Positions 1 through 11,100 of a DNA stretch of 18,070 nt are shown here, in pieces (positions within the stretch are counted from its first letter, which is position 1; each line of letters opens with the position of its first letter). Origin of the DNA: Cephalothrix spiralis (Eukaryota; Nemertea; Palaeonemertea; Archinemertea; Cephalotrichidae); the NCBI GenBank assembly GCA_032353305.1, contig JAUCNG010374483.1, positions 1 through 18,070 of the forward strand, written 5' to 3'. Under the pieces are notes generated by a model, which was not told where the DNA came from, ran no database searches, and saw only the letters and a program-made list of their open reading frames with translations. Made by a program: the position numbers and the translations under genes.

Positions 1-853
1 AGGACTAGAAGGCAAAATAAGCCTTGAACCTAAAAAGAACAGTCACTGACTGGTCCCCCTAAATCATCACTATAAAAGGGATCACTATATACACTTACAC
101 TAAAGTCACTTAACCTTAAATAAACAAGGGTGGGTGGTATGGGGAAATTTGAACTTCCTCATATTGGTGGAAAGGAAGCGACCTTGTCCCCGGAACCACA
201 GAGTGCGCGCGCGCAAGAACCCTTCCATAAGTTAATCAATTAATTGTATTTATATAAATACATCCCAAATATTCTATAGTTAGTACTCGGCAAGCATATG
301 CGATGGATGTCATATCAAGAAAAATTTCCTTTGATGCATAAACTTTTGTATAGTAACCATTCTCTGCGGTCCTTTATCCTTATTTTTCTTGTCGAGAGGT
401 AATTTCGGAAAAGACTACCCTACATAGTAGATCATAAGATCTAGAACTGGTGGGATGAATAAGATCTTAAATAATTTTGATAAAACCAAACGATTTTAAC
501 ACTTGGTACTCAGCTAAACTAGAGCAGACAATATTATTAGAAATAGAAATATATTCGCTACTAAAAATGTTTTTTAGTCTTATTTTTGTCTAAAAATCCC
601 CAAAATAATTCTCAGTTCTTGAAATTTCGAAAAAAAGTTTAAGTCAAAATTCCCTATCTAAACCTTTTGACTATAGAACCCTCGGACTATAGAACCTTCG
701 GACTATAGAACCTTCAGACTATAGTGACGTTCCCCTCTACCTAATCGCGGGACCGCACCAGTGCAATGCTAGCCAGAGTATACTCAGTGTTCATTTTTTT
801 TAAATCAAAAAGTTTTCAATTCTGTAACGTTCTCTATCGTCATTCCATTTAAG
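1..853. other. Intronic or intergenic DNA, no gene seen
   Basis: No coding exon is recognisable here. The conserved N-terminal half of CCDC124 is not visible, so this is probably CCDC124 intron, with the earlier exons outside the window. A TAA at 850-852 lies in frame just before the exon that starts at 854. The only clear structure is a 16-base tandem repeat at 669-724. Confidence 0.6.
669..724. repeat. 16-bp tandem repeat, 3.5 copies
   Basis: The unit GACTATAGAACCTTCG is repeated at 669, 685 and 701, followed by a half unit at 717-724. Copies differ at one position each. It is a short minisatellite in probable CCDC124 intron; no function is implied. Confidence 0.9.
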
Positions 854-980
854 CTGCTGCCGCTGCCTCTAAATTGACACCACATATTGTAACGGATATG
901 CCACTTGAAGAAAACATAAACAGAATCGAAGTAGATGGTGATGAAGCTAGGAATATCACCGAGGCAATATCTGTCTTAAG
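854..980 (+). CDS. CCDC124: CCDC124 penultimate coding exon
   Basis: The exon starts after the AG at 852-853. No other AG occurs between there and the conserved PLEENINR segment, and an in-frame TAA stands at 850-852, so this acceptor is close to forced. It codes for an Ala-rich lead, SKLTPHIVTD, PLEENINR and ITEAISVL. It ends in AG before the donor GTTTGT, leaving a split Ser codon. Confidence 0.88.
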
Positions 981-2138
981 GTTTGTATCCTTAGAAACTC
1001 AAAGCAAACACCGATAAAACAATGCTTCTGGTATGGCACGCTGAACGGGTTAAAACTATAACGACGTACCATCGTTACGCGTGATGTAACTTACATTGGG
1101 CGTGCCCTAGAATAACCGATGGCAAGCTATCTTTAATAACACACGACCCATCTACAGTACGCGGAACAAACCTACGTAACGCGGACCGTAGCTACGGTAT
1201 GCTTAAACCCAACGCGTATCGTTTTACGCATCAGAGTTGACCAAGGCTTGTGCTAAAAAATATCACATGACAGAATATCACATGACAGAATAAACTTATT
1301 ACATATAGCATATTCCATCCTTGCGAGTATCACAAGTTGGGTTCGCGTAACGGCGTTGAGTAACGATTTCATTTGTTGTAACTGCTTGGTTACGCGAACT
1401 GTAGCTACGTTACACGTACCGACCGTCAAGAGTATATAGTACCGTTGGTTGGGTACGACTACCGCAGCTACGGTCCGCGTAACATAGGAATGTTGCGCGT
1501 ACCATAGATGGGTTATAACCGCGTTATTTTACCTTATTCCGTTTGTGTATTACAGCAATATATCACCTCTGTTTTATGGGAATATAGGAATTTAAAAAAA
1601 AATTTAGGATTTTTTAGACCACCGGAAAAAATGACTCAATAGCAGTTTCAAACATTAAACATTGACTCTCCAAAATCACGTACCTCAAGGTAATGGTAAC
1701 ATAGATATAAAGTTACCGAGCGAAGCGAGACGAAATATCCAACAGGAAGGTCAATGGTTATGGATATTTTTATTACAAATGTAGCAATAATAGCACCTAT
1801 TAATGAGCTTTTACTCAAAGATCCTCAAAATACTCAAAAATAGGACATTTCTAGAAATATAGGTTTTTATATGATTCCTATAAAAGAAATCATATAATAA
1901 TATAATTAAGCAACATTTTTCATCTTTCAGTACCAATGAGCCAGGTTTATCAAAACATCCGGAAAAGAGGATGAAAGCAGCCTACCTGGAATTCGAAGAG
2001 AATAATTTACCGATCTTAAAGAAAGAAAATCCAAATCTACGTCTCTCGCAGCTTAAGCAAATTCTGAAAAAAGATTGGATGAAAAATCCTTTAAACCCTT
2101 TAAATCAACAGCATATTGCTTATAATGAAAAAAGATAA
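854..2138 (+). CDS. CCDC124: CCDC124 homologue, C-terminal part (5' end off window)
   Basis: This is the C-terminal part of a coiled-coil domain-containing protein 124 homologue, coded by exons 854-980 and 1931-2138. The reading includes PLEENINR, then ITEAISVLS across the splice, then KHPEKRMKAAYLEFEE, NPNLRLSQLKQILKKDW and NPLNQ. These match the conserved CCDC124/DUF1014 C-terminus, which in vertebrates reads HPERRMRAAF and NPNMRLSQLKQLLKKEW. Known members are small, basic, coiled-coil proteins. They bind non-translating ribosomes (the yeast counterpart is Lso2), and the human protein is also reported at the centrosome and midbody. The basic N-terminal ribosome-binding half lies beyond the left edge. 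The gene converges with FAN1, whose 3' end lies about 2.9 kb away on the other strand. A possible poly(A) signal, AATAAA, occurs near 2606. Confidence 0.92.
981..1930 (+). other. CCDC124 last intron, with fold-back repeat
   Basis: A 950-base intron from donor GTTTGT to acceptor ATCTTTCAG. About half of it is a palindromic element rich in TACG and ACGCG (roughly 1030-1530). A perfect 15-base duplication, TATCACATGACAGAA, lies at 1261-1275 and 1276-1290. No coding exon is seen. Confidence 0.85.
1147..1512. repeat. Fold-back (inverted repeat) element in CCDC124 intron
   Basis: The left arm, 1147-1199, is closely matched by the reverse complement of 1461-1512. Both arms read CCCATCTA, then GTACGCG, then ACGCGGACCGTAGCT and CGGTA, with a few substitutions. 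Weaker similarity continues outward on both sides. This fits a non-autonomous fold-back or MITE-type transposon. It contains no ORF. Confidence 0.8.
1931..2138 (+). CDS. CCDC124: CCDC124 terminal coding exon
   Basis: After acceptor CTTTCAG the exon supplies the last base of a split Ser codon and then 68 codons to TAA at 2136-2138. It codes the most conserved block of the family: KHPEKRMKAAYLEFEE, LPILKKENPNLRLSQ, LKQILKKDW and NPLNQ. The tail HIAYNEKR matches the length of the usual short C-terminal end. Confidence 0.93.
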
Positions 2139-4595
2139 TGTTATCAAAGGATGAATTATATTTTTATGTGCTATGTTTGTAAAGAAAGACTCATATTCTC
2201 AATTTCTCATAGTTTTTTAAAGCAGGGGTTAATTATTTAATCTATTAACCCCTGGATTAAGTTTTACGGTACCAAAGTACGGTACGCGTCCTTTAAGTTC
2301 AGACATTTTTGTTTGTTTCAGTCAACTTATGGTTGGTACATGGAAAGTAATCTCCATAGACCTCCTGCGGAATCATTATTAGTTCCAAGAATTCATGTTA
2401 GTAAACGGTGGTGTTATATGTTAGTCAAGATTACGGTCTCAGTTAATGATTTCAGATATAAACTTTATCTGTTGATGTCTTATTGTGTCACTGCCAATTC
2501 TTAAGAAAACATTCTACCACGAATCATATGATAGCACAAAAAGGACAGATAGCGCAATGGTTCTAAGTTGCCATATTAGCAATCTGGTGAACTCTGCGCA
2601 TCCGCAAATAAAAAATCTAACACCGGATTTTTGTAGGGTTATGTTCCTATAAATTGGTAATACATTTATATAGCCTAAAACTTGTCTTAATTAATCAGTT
2701 AAACAAAGGTCGATGATGACCTGATGATGTGCTTGAGTTTTCACATGATTGCTAATAATCCTTTGAGGAGGAAACGAATCCCGCTGGCTAATTTCCTCGA
2801 ATTTCTTAATCTCAGCCGTCAAGAGTTTTTGAATGAACCAAACTACAAAATAGGAAAAACGGCAGTTTGATATGCACTATCTGTGCTATAATTTAATATG
2901 TGGTAGTACAATCTTAGATCTCAGCTGACTAAATCAAGTCAGTTAACTTTATTAATTTATTTGCTTTTTATTTCGGAATATGATTTTCATCCCTTTCAAT
3001 TAATTCAGGAAATAAATATATATAATAACGATAAAACAGGAAAATATTAAGCTGTACTCCATAAAAAGTTTTAACTTTATTATGTAATGCTAATACCGAG
3101 AGTATATACTCTTGCTAATATATATGGACAATCGGTATGGTTTTTTGCCAAGAGAGATGAAATTCATAAGGTCCACATAAACCTATGTATCATTTAGCGA
3201 TATATCATTGTACCAAGTGTAAATACTAGTAAATGTTTGTGTTACACGGCAGAAAGGATACTCATATTGAGTGTCTATTTTCAACATTCAAGATATTTGA
3301 TAATTGTTGGTTTGTTGTAAAGTACATTTTATGTTCGTCGGTATTTCCTAGCTCCCACCATATTTCGAAGTAAAAATATCACCATTGTACGATCGTATAA
3401 CCTTGCTTGTCTATAGTGGAGTGTTTAGTGCTAGGTTTATATACCCAGTCGCAACCAATGTGTTATAACTTCGAAATAAATCCAAACATTTTTATTAATT
3501 TAATCTTTTTTCATTAATTATAATCATTGAGAGTTCCATGGAGAGGGGTCGAATTCCGCTTCCAGACACTTTTTTGAGGTGTTTCCGATTTCGTTAAGAA
3601 AAAAGCTTTCCCGATAAACACAGAGCGCCGCTTTCTGATTCTTTATTTACCAATTTTCCCGATTTCGATAAGAAAAATGGTCTACCGCCCGCTTTACCTT
3701 TCATGTAACACATCTGCTTTCATTCCATTGGAATATAATGAAACACTATAACAACATGCCACAACTACTAACTGAAGTTGAGATTTAGCACCTCTTTGGT
3801 TTTAACTGGTATCTATTAGGTCTGCCTTTGCCAGCATGTCGAAAATAACACTAGAAAAATTGCAAAATTACATTTTTTATTTATAAAGCAAGAATCAATT
3901 TGCTCCAATTTTTACAAAAATATTGTAATCTCACAAAAATTGATTGAATGTAATGTTTAACATGATTAATCATAATAATTATCATAACATGCATGAATCT
4001 GCATAAATGTTGTAAAATAGGTATAAACGTACTCAAACCATTTCATGTACCGTATCCTCTTTTTGAATCAGACTGACCTACTTGCTAAATTACTAACAAT
4101 AGAGTTAATTACTATATGCATTCTTTAGAATAACGTCCATGCGTTCCTAATCTTTCAATAAGGCTCTTGAAAATTTTCATGCAATATCTCTGGTCTCACT
4201 AAGAGTCACAATCTATATGGAATGATTAAGTATTCTATGTATCAAGATTAATCATCTTCTTCTGCGTTCGGCTTGCACTATACAGTTTCTTTGAATTTGT
4301 AGCTAAAATAATAAAATAGTACATAGTATAATATATGTACATCATACGTGAGAAGATACCGATAAGCGATCATAAGATGATGGCGTTGTATCGGGGTAAA
4401 ACAATGTCTAGAGTCAACGAGAAGAGAAACTTTTTTCCACCCCTTTTTGAAAACCCTCGCAAACTTTCCCAAAATATTCTTGTCCCCAAATTTATCGCAT
4501 TATATAATCTCGTAATAGCTTTGGCAATATACCGATTCGACTCATTTCGCTTTGTAAGTTAGTACCTAACAATATTTTCAACCAAAAGGCCTAGT

Positions 4596-4636
4596 TGATT
4601 TAGAAACCATCAAATATGGATTTAGAAACCACCAAT
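4596..4636. repeat. Imperfect direct repeat, about 20 bp x 2
   Basis: The phrase GATTTAGAAACCATCAA at about 4597 recurs at about 4619 with one change (GATTTAGAAACCACCAA). It is a small local duplication downstream of FAN1. Confidence 0.7.
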
Positions 4637-4803
4637 ATAATACATAATACGAGGAACTCCGTATATATTGATGGTGTAGATAAAGCATTACCTTCATTGG
4701 TAGCATATATTGTGGCTACTATATATGACTAAAGAAGCTGATTTTCGGTATGGGGATTCTAGGGAAATGCTTGTGATTCTAGGAAAATTTATAATTCTGA
4801 TCC

Positions 4804-4882
4804 TAGCCTATCCTCTTTAGCCTTTGCCAGCTAGCCTATCCTCTTTAGCCTTTGCCAGCTAGCCTATCCTCTTTAGCCTTTC
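4804..4882. repeat. 28-bp tandem repeat, about 2.8 copies
   Basis: Copies start at 4804, 4832 and 4860. Each reads TAGCCTATCCTCTTTAGCC followed by TTTGCCAGC; the third is cut short. The first two copies are identical. The array lies about 130 bases past the FAN1 read-through stop, probably in its 3' UTR or flank. Confidence 0.92.
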
Positions 4883-5012
4883 CCTACTTTGGTAACGACG
4901 CGAGGACTCGGAAAGAAGAAAATTTGAATTTAGTTCATCACATCTCAAACATCCGTCAAAATTCTTTTTTACTACATGTCCTTTAGCGAAAGTTGATTAT
5001 CTATTTTTGAAC

Positions 5013-5165
5013 TTAAGTACAGATAATGAAAGACATGAAAAATGCGGAAAATGTTTTACCTTTAACATAACAAATTTCAGCTGGGGCATCTATTTTCATA
5101 AAATAGTCCATCCATAGAATTTGCTTCATTGAGAGACGATCACCGGGTCCTTTAACCTCCACTAA
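5013..5165 (-). CDS. FAN1: FAN1 exon 10 (VRR_NUC, EVK catalytic motif)
   Basis: After acceptor GTTTTTAG the exon codes LVEVKGPGDRLSMKQILWMD and ends APAEICYVK. E833 and K835 complete the PD-(D/E)xK active site. Two ends are possible: read-through to TAA at 5013-5015, adding about 15 unconserved residues, or a donor GTAAAA after 5060 leading to a further small exon I could not identify. Family members usually end soon after this point. Confidence 0.85.
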   Translation of the reverse strand, partial: LVEVKGPGDRLSMKQILWMDYFMKIDAPAEICYVKGKTFSAFFMSFIICT

Positions 5166-8100
5166 CTAAAAACAAAACAAGAAACTAATAAATAATTTTA
5201 ACTCCTCACATTAGCTCTCTTACGAATTATATCCGACATTAGTTTGCTGAAGTAAACCGGTCGGTATTGGTCATCTGATAACCAGACACCGACTAATAGT
5301 ATTAGTACAAATGTAAAAATACTACCTCTCGTTTACTAGAGTAATCCGACATATAAAACACCATTGAAGTTTACATGGAAACTTAATTGAATGTCTGAAG
5401 CCCCTTTCACATTGAGACATTTACATATGTGTAAATATTTACATATACCGGTTTGTAATTTTAATAAAATACATACATCTGCCATGTGAACGTATTGTAA
5501 AAAAATACCTATATATGTATTTTTTACATTTACACATGTGTAAATCTAACAATACACCTAGTCGAAAATTTTGGGGGAAATTGGGTTATTCGTTGATCCA
5601 TGTAAAACTAAAAATTTCGCATTTTCAATGGACCCCAAAAACACCAACAAGTTTACTCTATTAAAATGGATCTGTAAAGTGGATGCTTGTGATGGTCGGA
5701 TATACATTTAAATGCCTGCTAATATTTTTTCGACCCCACATGATACATCCTTGCATGTACACAAATGGCTATTGGCAAATCGGTCAAAAAAGCCCCTCCC
5801 CAACCGTTTAGCATATTGGCGGGTAGTTCACACCCATAAACTCTATATTTCTGGAAAGGTCTTGACAAATGTGATCCTTTAGCTCAGGGGTTTAGATTTT
5901 TGCCCGTTCCCCTGGTTGGGTGTAGGTACAAGTATAATACTGGGCACTTACCAATACCGGTACCATGCAATACAGTTAAAATAAAATGTGATCATACCTT
6001 AAATGTTTTCATAGCTGTGTTCCAAACTACAAGATCAGGGAGACCTGAGCTAAAATGAGAAAAATCTTGGAGAAGCCTTTTGAAGATATCTACGAGGAAT
6101 GCTCCACCAAATGAGCTCACTAATCTCTAAAATGATAAGAAGAAAAAAGTCTGAATTTAAGTCACTATAAAACTTAATAAGTCAAATAAGTAATACACGA
6201 TGGGCTCCCAACATTTCCTTGTAATGAAGTGGGTTGGTATTATCTTCGAGATTCACCAGAGGCAGATAAGTACTTCATCATTTAAGTACCAAACTTTCAA
6301 AATTCACTGTTTTTAATCTTCATAAACTAGAAATCATCACCTTTATCATTACATCCGTCTACTCGTACTCAGAGAATTACGAGACATTTTGTAAAATTTT
6401 TGCTAGAAAACACATTCATAGAATTCTCTATTGAAAGACTAGGATGACTCACTTTGTCCGATTTTTAGTTCGTAAAAACATCGATATTTCATTAATTGCT
6501 CACAGTAAAGTGTATATAATATATGCACTATAAGATGTGAATCAAAGAATACAACATTATAAGTCAAAAGCGACTCATTTTTATATAGTGTTAAGTACGC
6601 GCATTATACCTTAACTTCTCCGACATCTTTAAAGAGTTCCCAATTTAGTCGAGCACATATTTCGCCATTATGATTATTCCAGGTATCTTCCATCATAGTA
6701 TGCAGATCCTGCAAAATAGAGGTTTAAGATTAAATTTCAATAACTATAAGTTCATTTAAATGAACAGTGAATATGCTATTCGGGCTGCAGCAGCAAATAA
6801 TTATTATGTATTTTTCTCTGGTCTTTTTTTTCACTATTTATATTTATACTCTGTGACTTTGTTTCTAACGAAAGAAACATAGTCTGTGCATCTTCTGCAA
6901 CGCATAAAGCATAAATTACGTCTTAAAAAGTAACCGATCAGTGCCGACAGCTGATGCAGATAATATTTTTTTTTTAATTGCTTTTTCTGCTATCAAATCA
7001 CTTAAATGACACTGGTCTGATCTGGCCTCAGACCACTATTTCATATCTAGTTGTTAAGTTTCGGAGAAGTCGGAAAAATTAATAATTGAAATTAAAATGT
7101 CCCCCTGATATATGTTGTTAAATAGATAAAATAAAAATGTTTTATCCGATTAATGGAATATTATGTTGTTTACTTTGTGACCGAAATTTGTACGAAGTGA
7201 CTTATAACCAGAGGAGTGACGTCATTCGTGGGAAAACCCGTCTGATTCGCGATTTCTGCCGAAAAAGTACAAGAAAATCAACATAATTTTTCAAAGGGCT
7301 TTTTCTCAAAACGACTAAGAAGGGCATAATGATTTTTATGATTCTTGTGGAAGCCAAAGACAGACTTGCCCAACAAAAACATTTTAGTGGCTGTCCCATT
7401 GAATCGTGTTTAAAATTTAATGGGTACTTTATAGCTAACGTGTACTAAATTCAATTGCGGTTTGATGCCATCTACCTAAGTATACAAACCTCCTACAGCC
7501 CGCCGCGGTGACGTCAGACGATAGTGTAAGATTCGGATAATTGTACGTCCGGCCGACATTTTTTGCACCAAAGTAGATTTTATCAAACGCCAGTTCAAAC
7601 CGAATATTAATCCGAATCAAGACGACTATTAAAAGGGTTTCGGTTTCATAATTATGTTCAGGTAAATTTAAAATTTATAAGAGGCATTACGATTATTGGA
7701 GAAATTCTATTAATGAAAGACATCTTTACCTCTAGAGATGCATTTTTTATCGTTTGTAATCTTGTGTCGATGATTTCTTTTCTATTCCTGTAAAAATCTC
7801 CAGCGGTGTACATATCAAGTGGACAAGATTGAAAGTGGCAATAAAACACATCTCTAACACCATCCATGAAAATAATGTTCCAAAACAACAGAGCAAATAT
7901 AGTACCAAATGTCGAACCTTCACCATGAACACCTAAAGAAATGTGTGAGAAAATAAATTAAAACATTGAATGTGAAAAGTAAATCCAACTTGTTATTTTC
8001 TTCAAGATATCCCGATTTAAAACTACCGTATATCCAGTTATGTTTTGTAAGAAAACCTTGCTTCAACAGATGAAAACAGCATGGAAACTGCGATATGGAA

Positions 8101-11100
8101 CGACTGCTTCTACTCATTTGAACAAAATATAGTATTTCTATAAATATTAAATGATAATATTAAATAACGATGTGATATTCGATGGGATATTCGACAGTAT
8201 GTCTTACATGTAGGTGAGTGATTCCAATCACAGAAGAAATGCCTTCATATGTCTGTTAATTTTGTTTCGTGTTTGACAAGGCTTCGTCTTCGTTTTTACC
8301 ATTAACTAGAGGGTAATCAACAGATTTACTGCTACAAGTATCCACTATTGCAAATATGTAAAACTATAAATCTTTTAAGTAGTAAAATGCACACACCTTC
8401 AGGATAGCCATTAGCTTGATAATGTTTCAAAGCTAACTGTTCAACACCACACAATGTTTTACTACCAGATTGATCAGCATCTTGGGTAACAAATGATGAA
8501 CTATTGCTTGAGCCAGCCCATCCACCTTTTGGAAGTAAGCAACCACTGATCTCTACCTGCAAAAATTGCATACATGTAGATGAATGGAGAAGCAGTTAAC
8601 AAATGCAAGCTACATATATATTTTAGATATCTATAAAATTTACGAATTATTAAACATCATATTCATAGATCTTCATACGTTCACTTGAAAATTACTGAAA
8701 TGTCCTTCGATATTGGCTCTTAATTTTACATTTCTTTGAATTTTCCTTTCGAACTATTCTAAATCTATTTCCATATACTTATCGGTGAACTCTCACTAAA
8801 GCAAAAGCCCACTAAATGATTGATGATCATTGAGCGATTTCTACAGACATTATTGAAATATGTTTTATTTTGTAACTATTTACATGTATTATTTTAATCA
8901 TTGTTCAATTGACTGAGATTTTGCCGTTTTCTTCCAATTAATATAGATGAATATTGTATATACAGTTGCATGAGGGGTCAAATCAGTGCCTTCTAATCGG
9001 AGACAAAAATTTCACATATCGGTAATCTGCAATATCATGCCGTTTATCGGAAACGAATATCGGAATTGGCAAAAAAAATCCCCAATTTCCGTCTCTGATA
9101 AGAAGGCATTAGTCAACTAACACTCAGTGGTTTTAGGATTTACTTACTGTAGGTGCCTCAATTAGTGGTTCAAGTTGGATCTCTGATAAGGCTGATGCGA
9201 CCTTCTTAGTCCTTTGAGATTTTATCATTCTTTCTGCTCTATTGAATAATTTGTACTTGTAAACTGCTTTTGTGAGTGGATCCAACACTCCATTTTCGAT
9301 TGATGACACTGCCTAGAATAAACAATTATAATTGGTTACAATATTTAAGGAATGTCAGGAGAGGCGAGACTGGCGAGTCACCAGGAGTAGTGCTGCCAAA
9401 CTTTCTTCTTTTTCCAGTAACAATAAACCAGGTAGTGAAGAAGGCAAACGACGTGCAATCCAGGACAGCTCAATTGAATCAGTTCAGATAGTGATGGTTC
9501 TATTATATTTGATAATATTCATTATGACTTTGTAAACCCTGGGAATTGTAATTAGCTTTGTGCCTTTTTTGCTATTGGATGTACAGGAACCCAGGATGTG
9601 TTTGAATGTTCAAGATGTGTTGATGTTTGTGTTTGAAAAAGGAGGACAACAACATCATCGTAAATTTCTTAAATTGTATAGACCGCCTAAAGATTAAGCT
9701 AAGAAGACGAACTCCTGATAATAACATATAAACTCATTACTTCTACCGCTCTCTAAATAGCCAGGCATGGTAAACCGGCTTGGACATTCTTTATATTAAT
9801 GATATGGTTTGATGATTTGCTCCCTACATGATATAAATATGTTTAAAGTATATAAAGAAAAGTGTAGTACGCACATGGAAGTTTAAAATGCTATTTTTGG
9901 CAAAATAATGTGTTATATCATTGTTAAATAAAAAACCAGTTTCGATAAGCATAACGAGGAAATGCGGTTTTTGATTAAAAACTTACATATTATGCAGTTC
10001 GCAAAATACTTCTAGGATTCTATGATTATACAGTTAATTCTTTGGACTATACAAATATGTCTAGTAAGTATACATTTTTATACATTTTTTGTCAGACAGC
10101 ACAAGAGTCCGCGAGTCCGACAGAATTTCTTTTACGTCCTCTCAATTTTGACACACTGACAATAATCATATACCCTAAAGCTAACCCCATCACCAACGGT
10201 TGGTGGTGGGGTTGGCAACCCAACTGTCCCACGAGTCGGACAATCCGGTGGGAGAATCCTGCTATATTCTGTTTTCTAATACCCTACCCTAACAGTAACA
10301 CGAACCCTCACCGTACTCGGGCCTCTGCCCTAACCCCAACGCCATTTACAAGTAGAAAAATACGCAACAATGGTCCTATGTTTAATTTAATGCATTTATT
10401 GAATTACGTGAGATAATTATTTGATACTTCCCATGTACGTCATGTACTGTGTAGTAGCATGGTGTTCTGAATAGTGTGCCAAAGTTTCATTTTATATCAT
10501 TAACAGTTTTTAAGTTATGTTTTTAAACATCATAGAATGACGTTAAATTTTGCACGTTATTCCGACATTTTGGACAATAGAAAAACGTTCGGCTTTAAAT
10601 CTTTGTATAATGTTGACATTGATGTTTTTCTATAGTTTATATACAAAATTTCTGATTTTATACTTCTTTTCAGAAAACCCACAAGGACGCTATCAGACCA
10701 AGTATCAGACAATAGAAGTAGTATCTGAAACCGAGCTAGGAGTGCAGCCTTGTCGGTTAAAATGTCCACATTGTCATCGAACCGTGATCACCAAAACACG
10801 CGAAGAAGCCTGTTCCTGCGCTGAAATAATTCTGTGTGTTATTTCATTTCTCTTGCTACCCTTGTAAGTACCAAATAGACGCGGTGGAAGTTAAAAATTA
10901 TTGGAGCGCACTAGAGAGATGACTTTTAAAACGATGGTATGCAAAACAGTATTCACGAAAATAATTTGAACCATCTATGTTCTAATGATCTATGTTATCA
11001 AGAATATATATTCTTGATGTTATCCTCGCGGCCATTTTTTGATATTATCGTTTGACTCGGGTCAGCTCGGGTTATAATTTTTCTAAAACTTGAAAAATAA

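Larger units (their letters stand above)
2139..5012. other. Convergent 3' region between CCDC124 and FAN1, no gene recognised
   Basis: This is AT-rich DNA between two converging genes and should include both 3' UTRs. A + strand AATAAA near 2606 could end CCDC124. A - strand AATAAA near 3877-3883 could end FAN1. A short duplication around TTTCCGATTTCG occurs at about 3582-3604 and 3654-3680. Short ORFs at 2313-2504 and 4278-4562 match nothing I know. Confidence 0.6.
6709..7729. other. FAN1 intron 7, with two CRE palindromes
   Basis: No FAN1 exon is seen here. A less AT-rich stretch at about 7190-7640 holds two perfect CRE octamers, TGACGTCA, at 7217-7224 and 7509-7516. Short - strand ORFs at 7202-7399 and 7435-7620 match nothing known and are probably chance. 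Confidence 0.7.

Noticed and set aside
2313-2504. 63-residue + strand ORF preceded by an acceptor-like TTTGTTTCAG
   Set aside because: CCDC124 is complete at 2138. The translation has no recognisable domain, and the acceptor tract is probably chance in T-rich DNA.
3340-3380. Possible last FAN1 exon reading MVGARKYRRT on the - strand
   Set aside because: It resembles the family's VGAK ending, but there is no AG acceptor in the needed place and phase.
3536-3600. Possible tRNA B-box-like GGGTCGAATTCC
   Set aside because: No matching T-stem, anticodon arm or acceptor stem could be built around it.
3889-3930. Possible last FAN1 exon reading VKIGAN before a poly(A) signal
   Set aside because: The acceptor has a weak pyrimidine tract and the added residues do not align with the family, so support is too thin to list it.
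4278-4562. Overlapping 64- and 75-residue ORFs on opposite strands
   Set aside because: Neither shows a domain, splice context or sensible composition; probably chance.
7202-7620. Two - strand ORFs in FAN1 intron 7
   Set aside because: They do not fit the FAN1 alignment, which is continuous from exon 7 to exon 8 without them, and they match no known protein.
10042-10416. 124-residue + strand ORF
   Set aside because: It runs from the tiny LITAF-like start exon through its donor site into a hairpin-rich repeat. The translation is low-complexity and matches nothing, so it is not a gene by itself.
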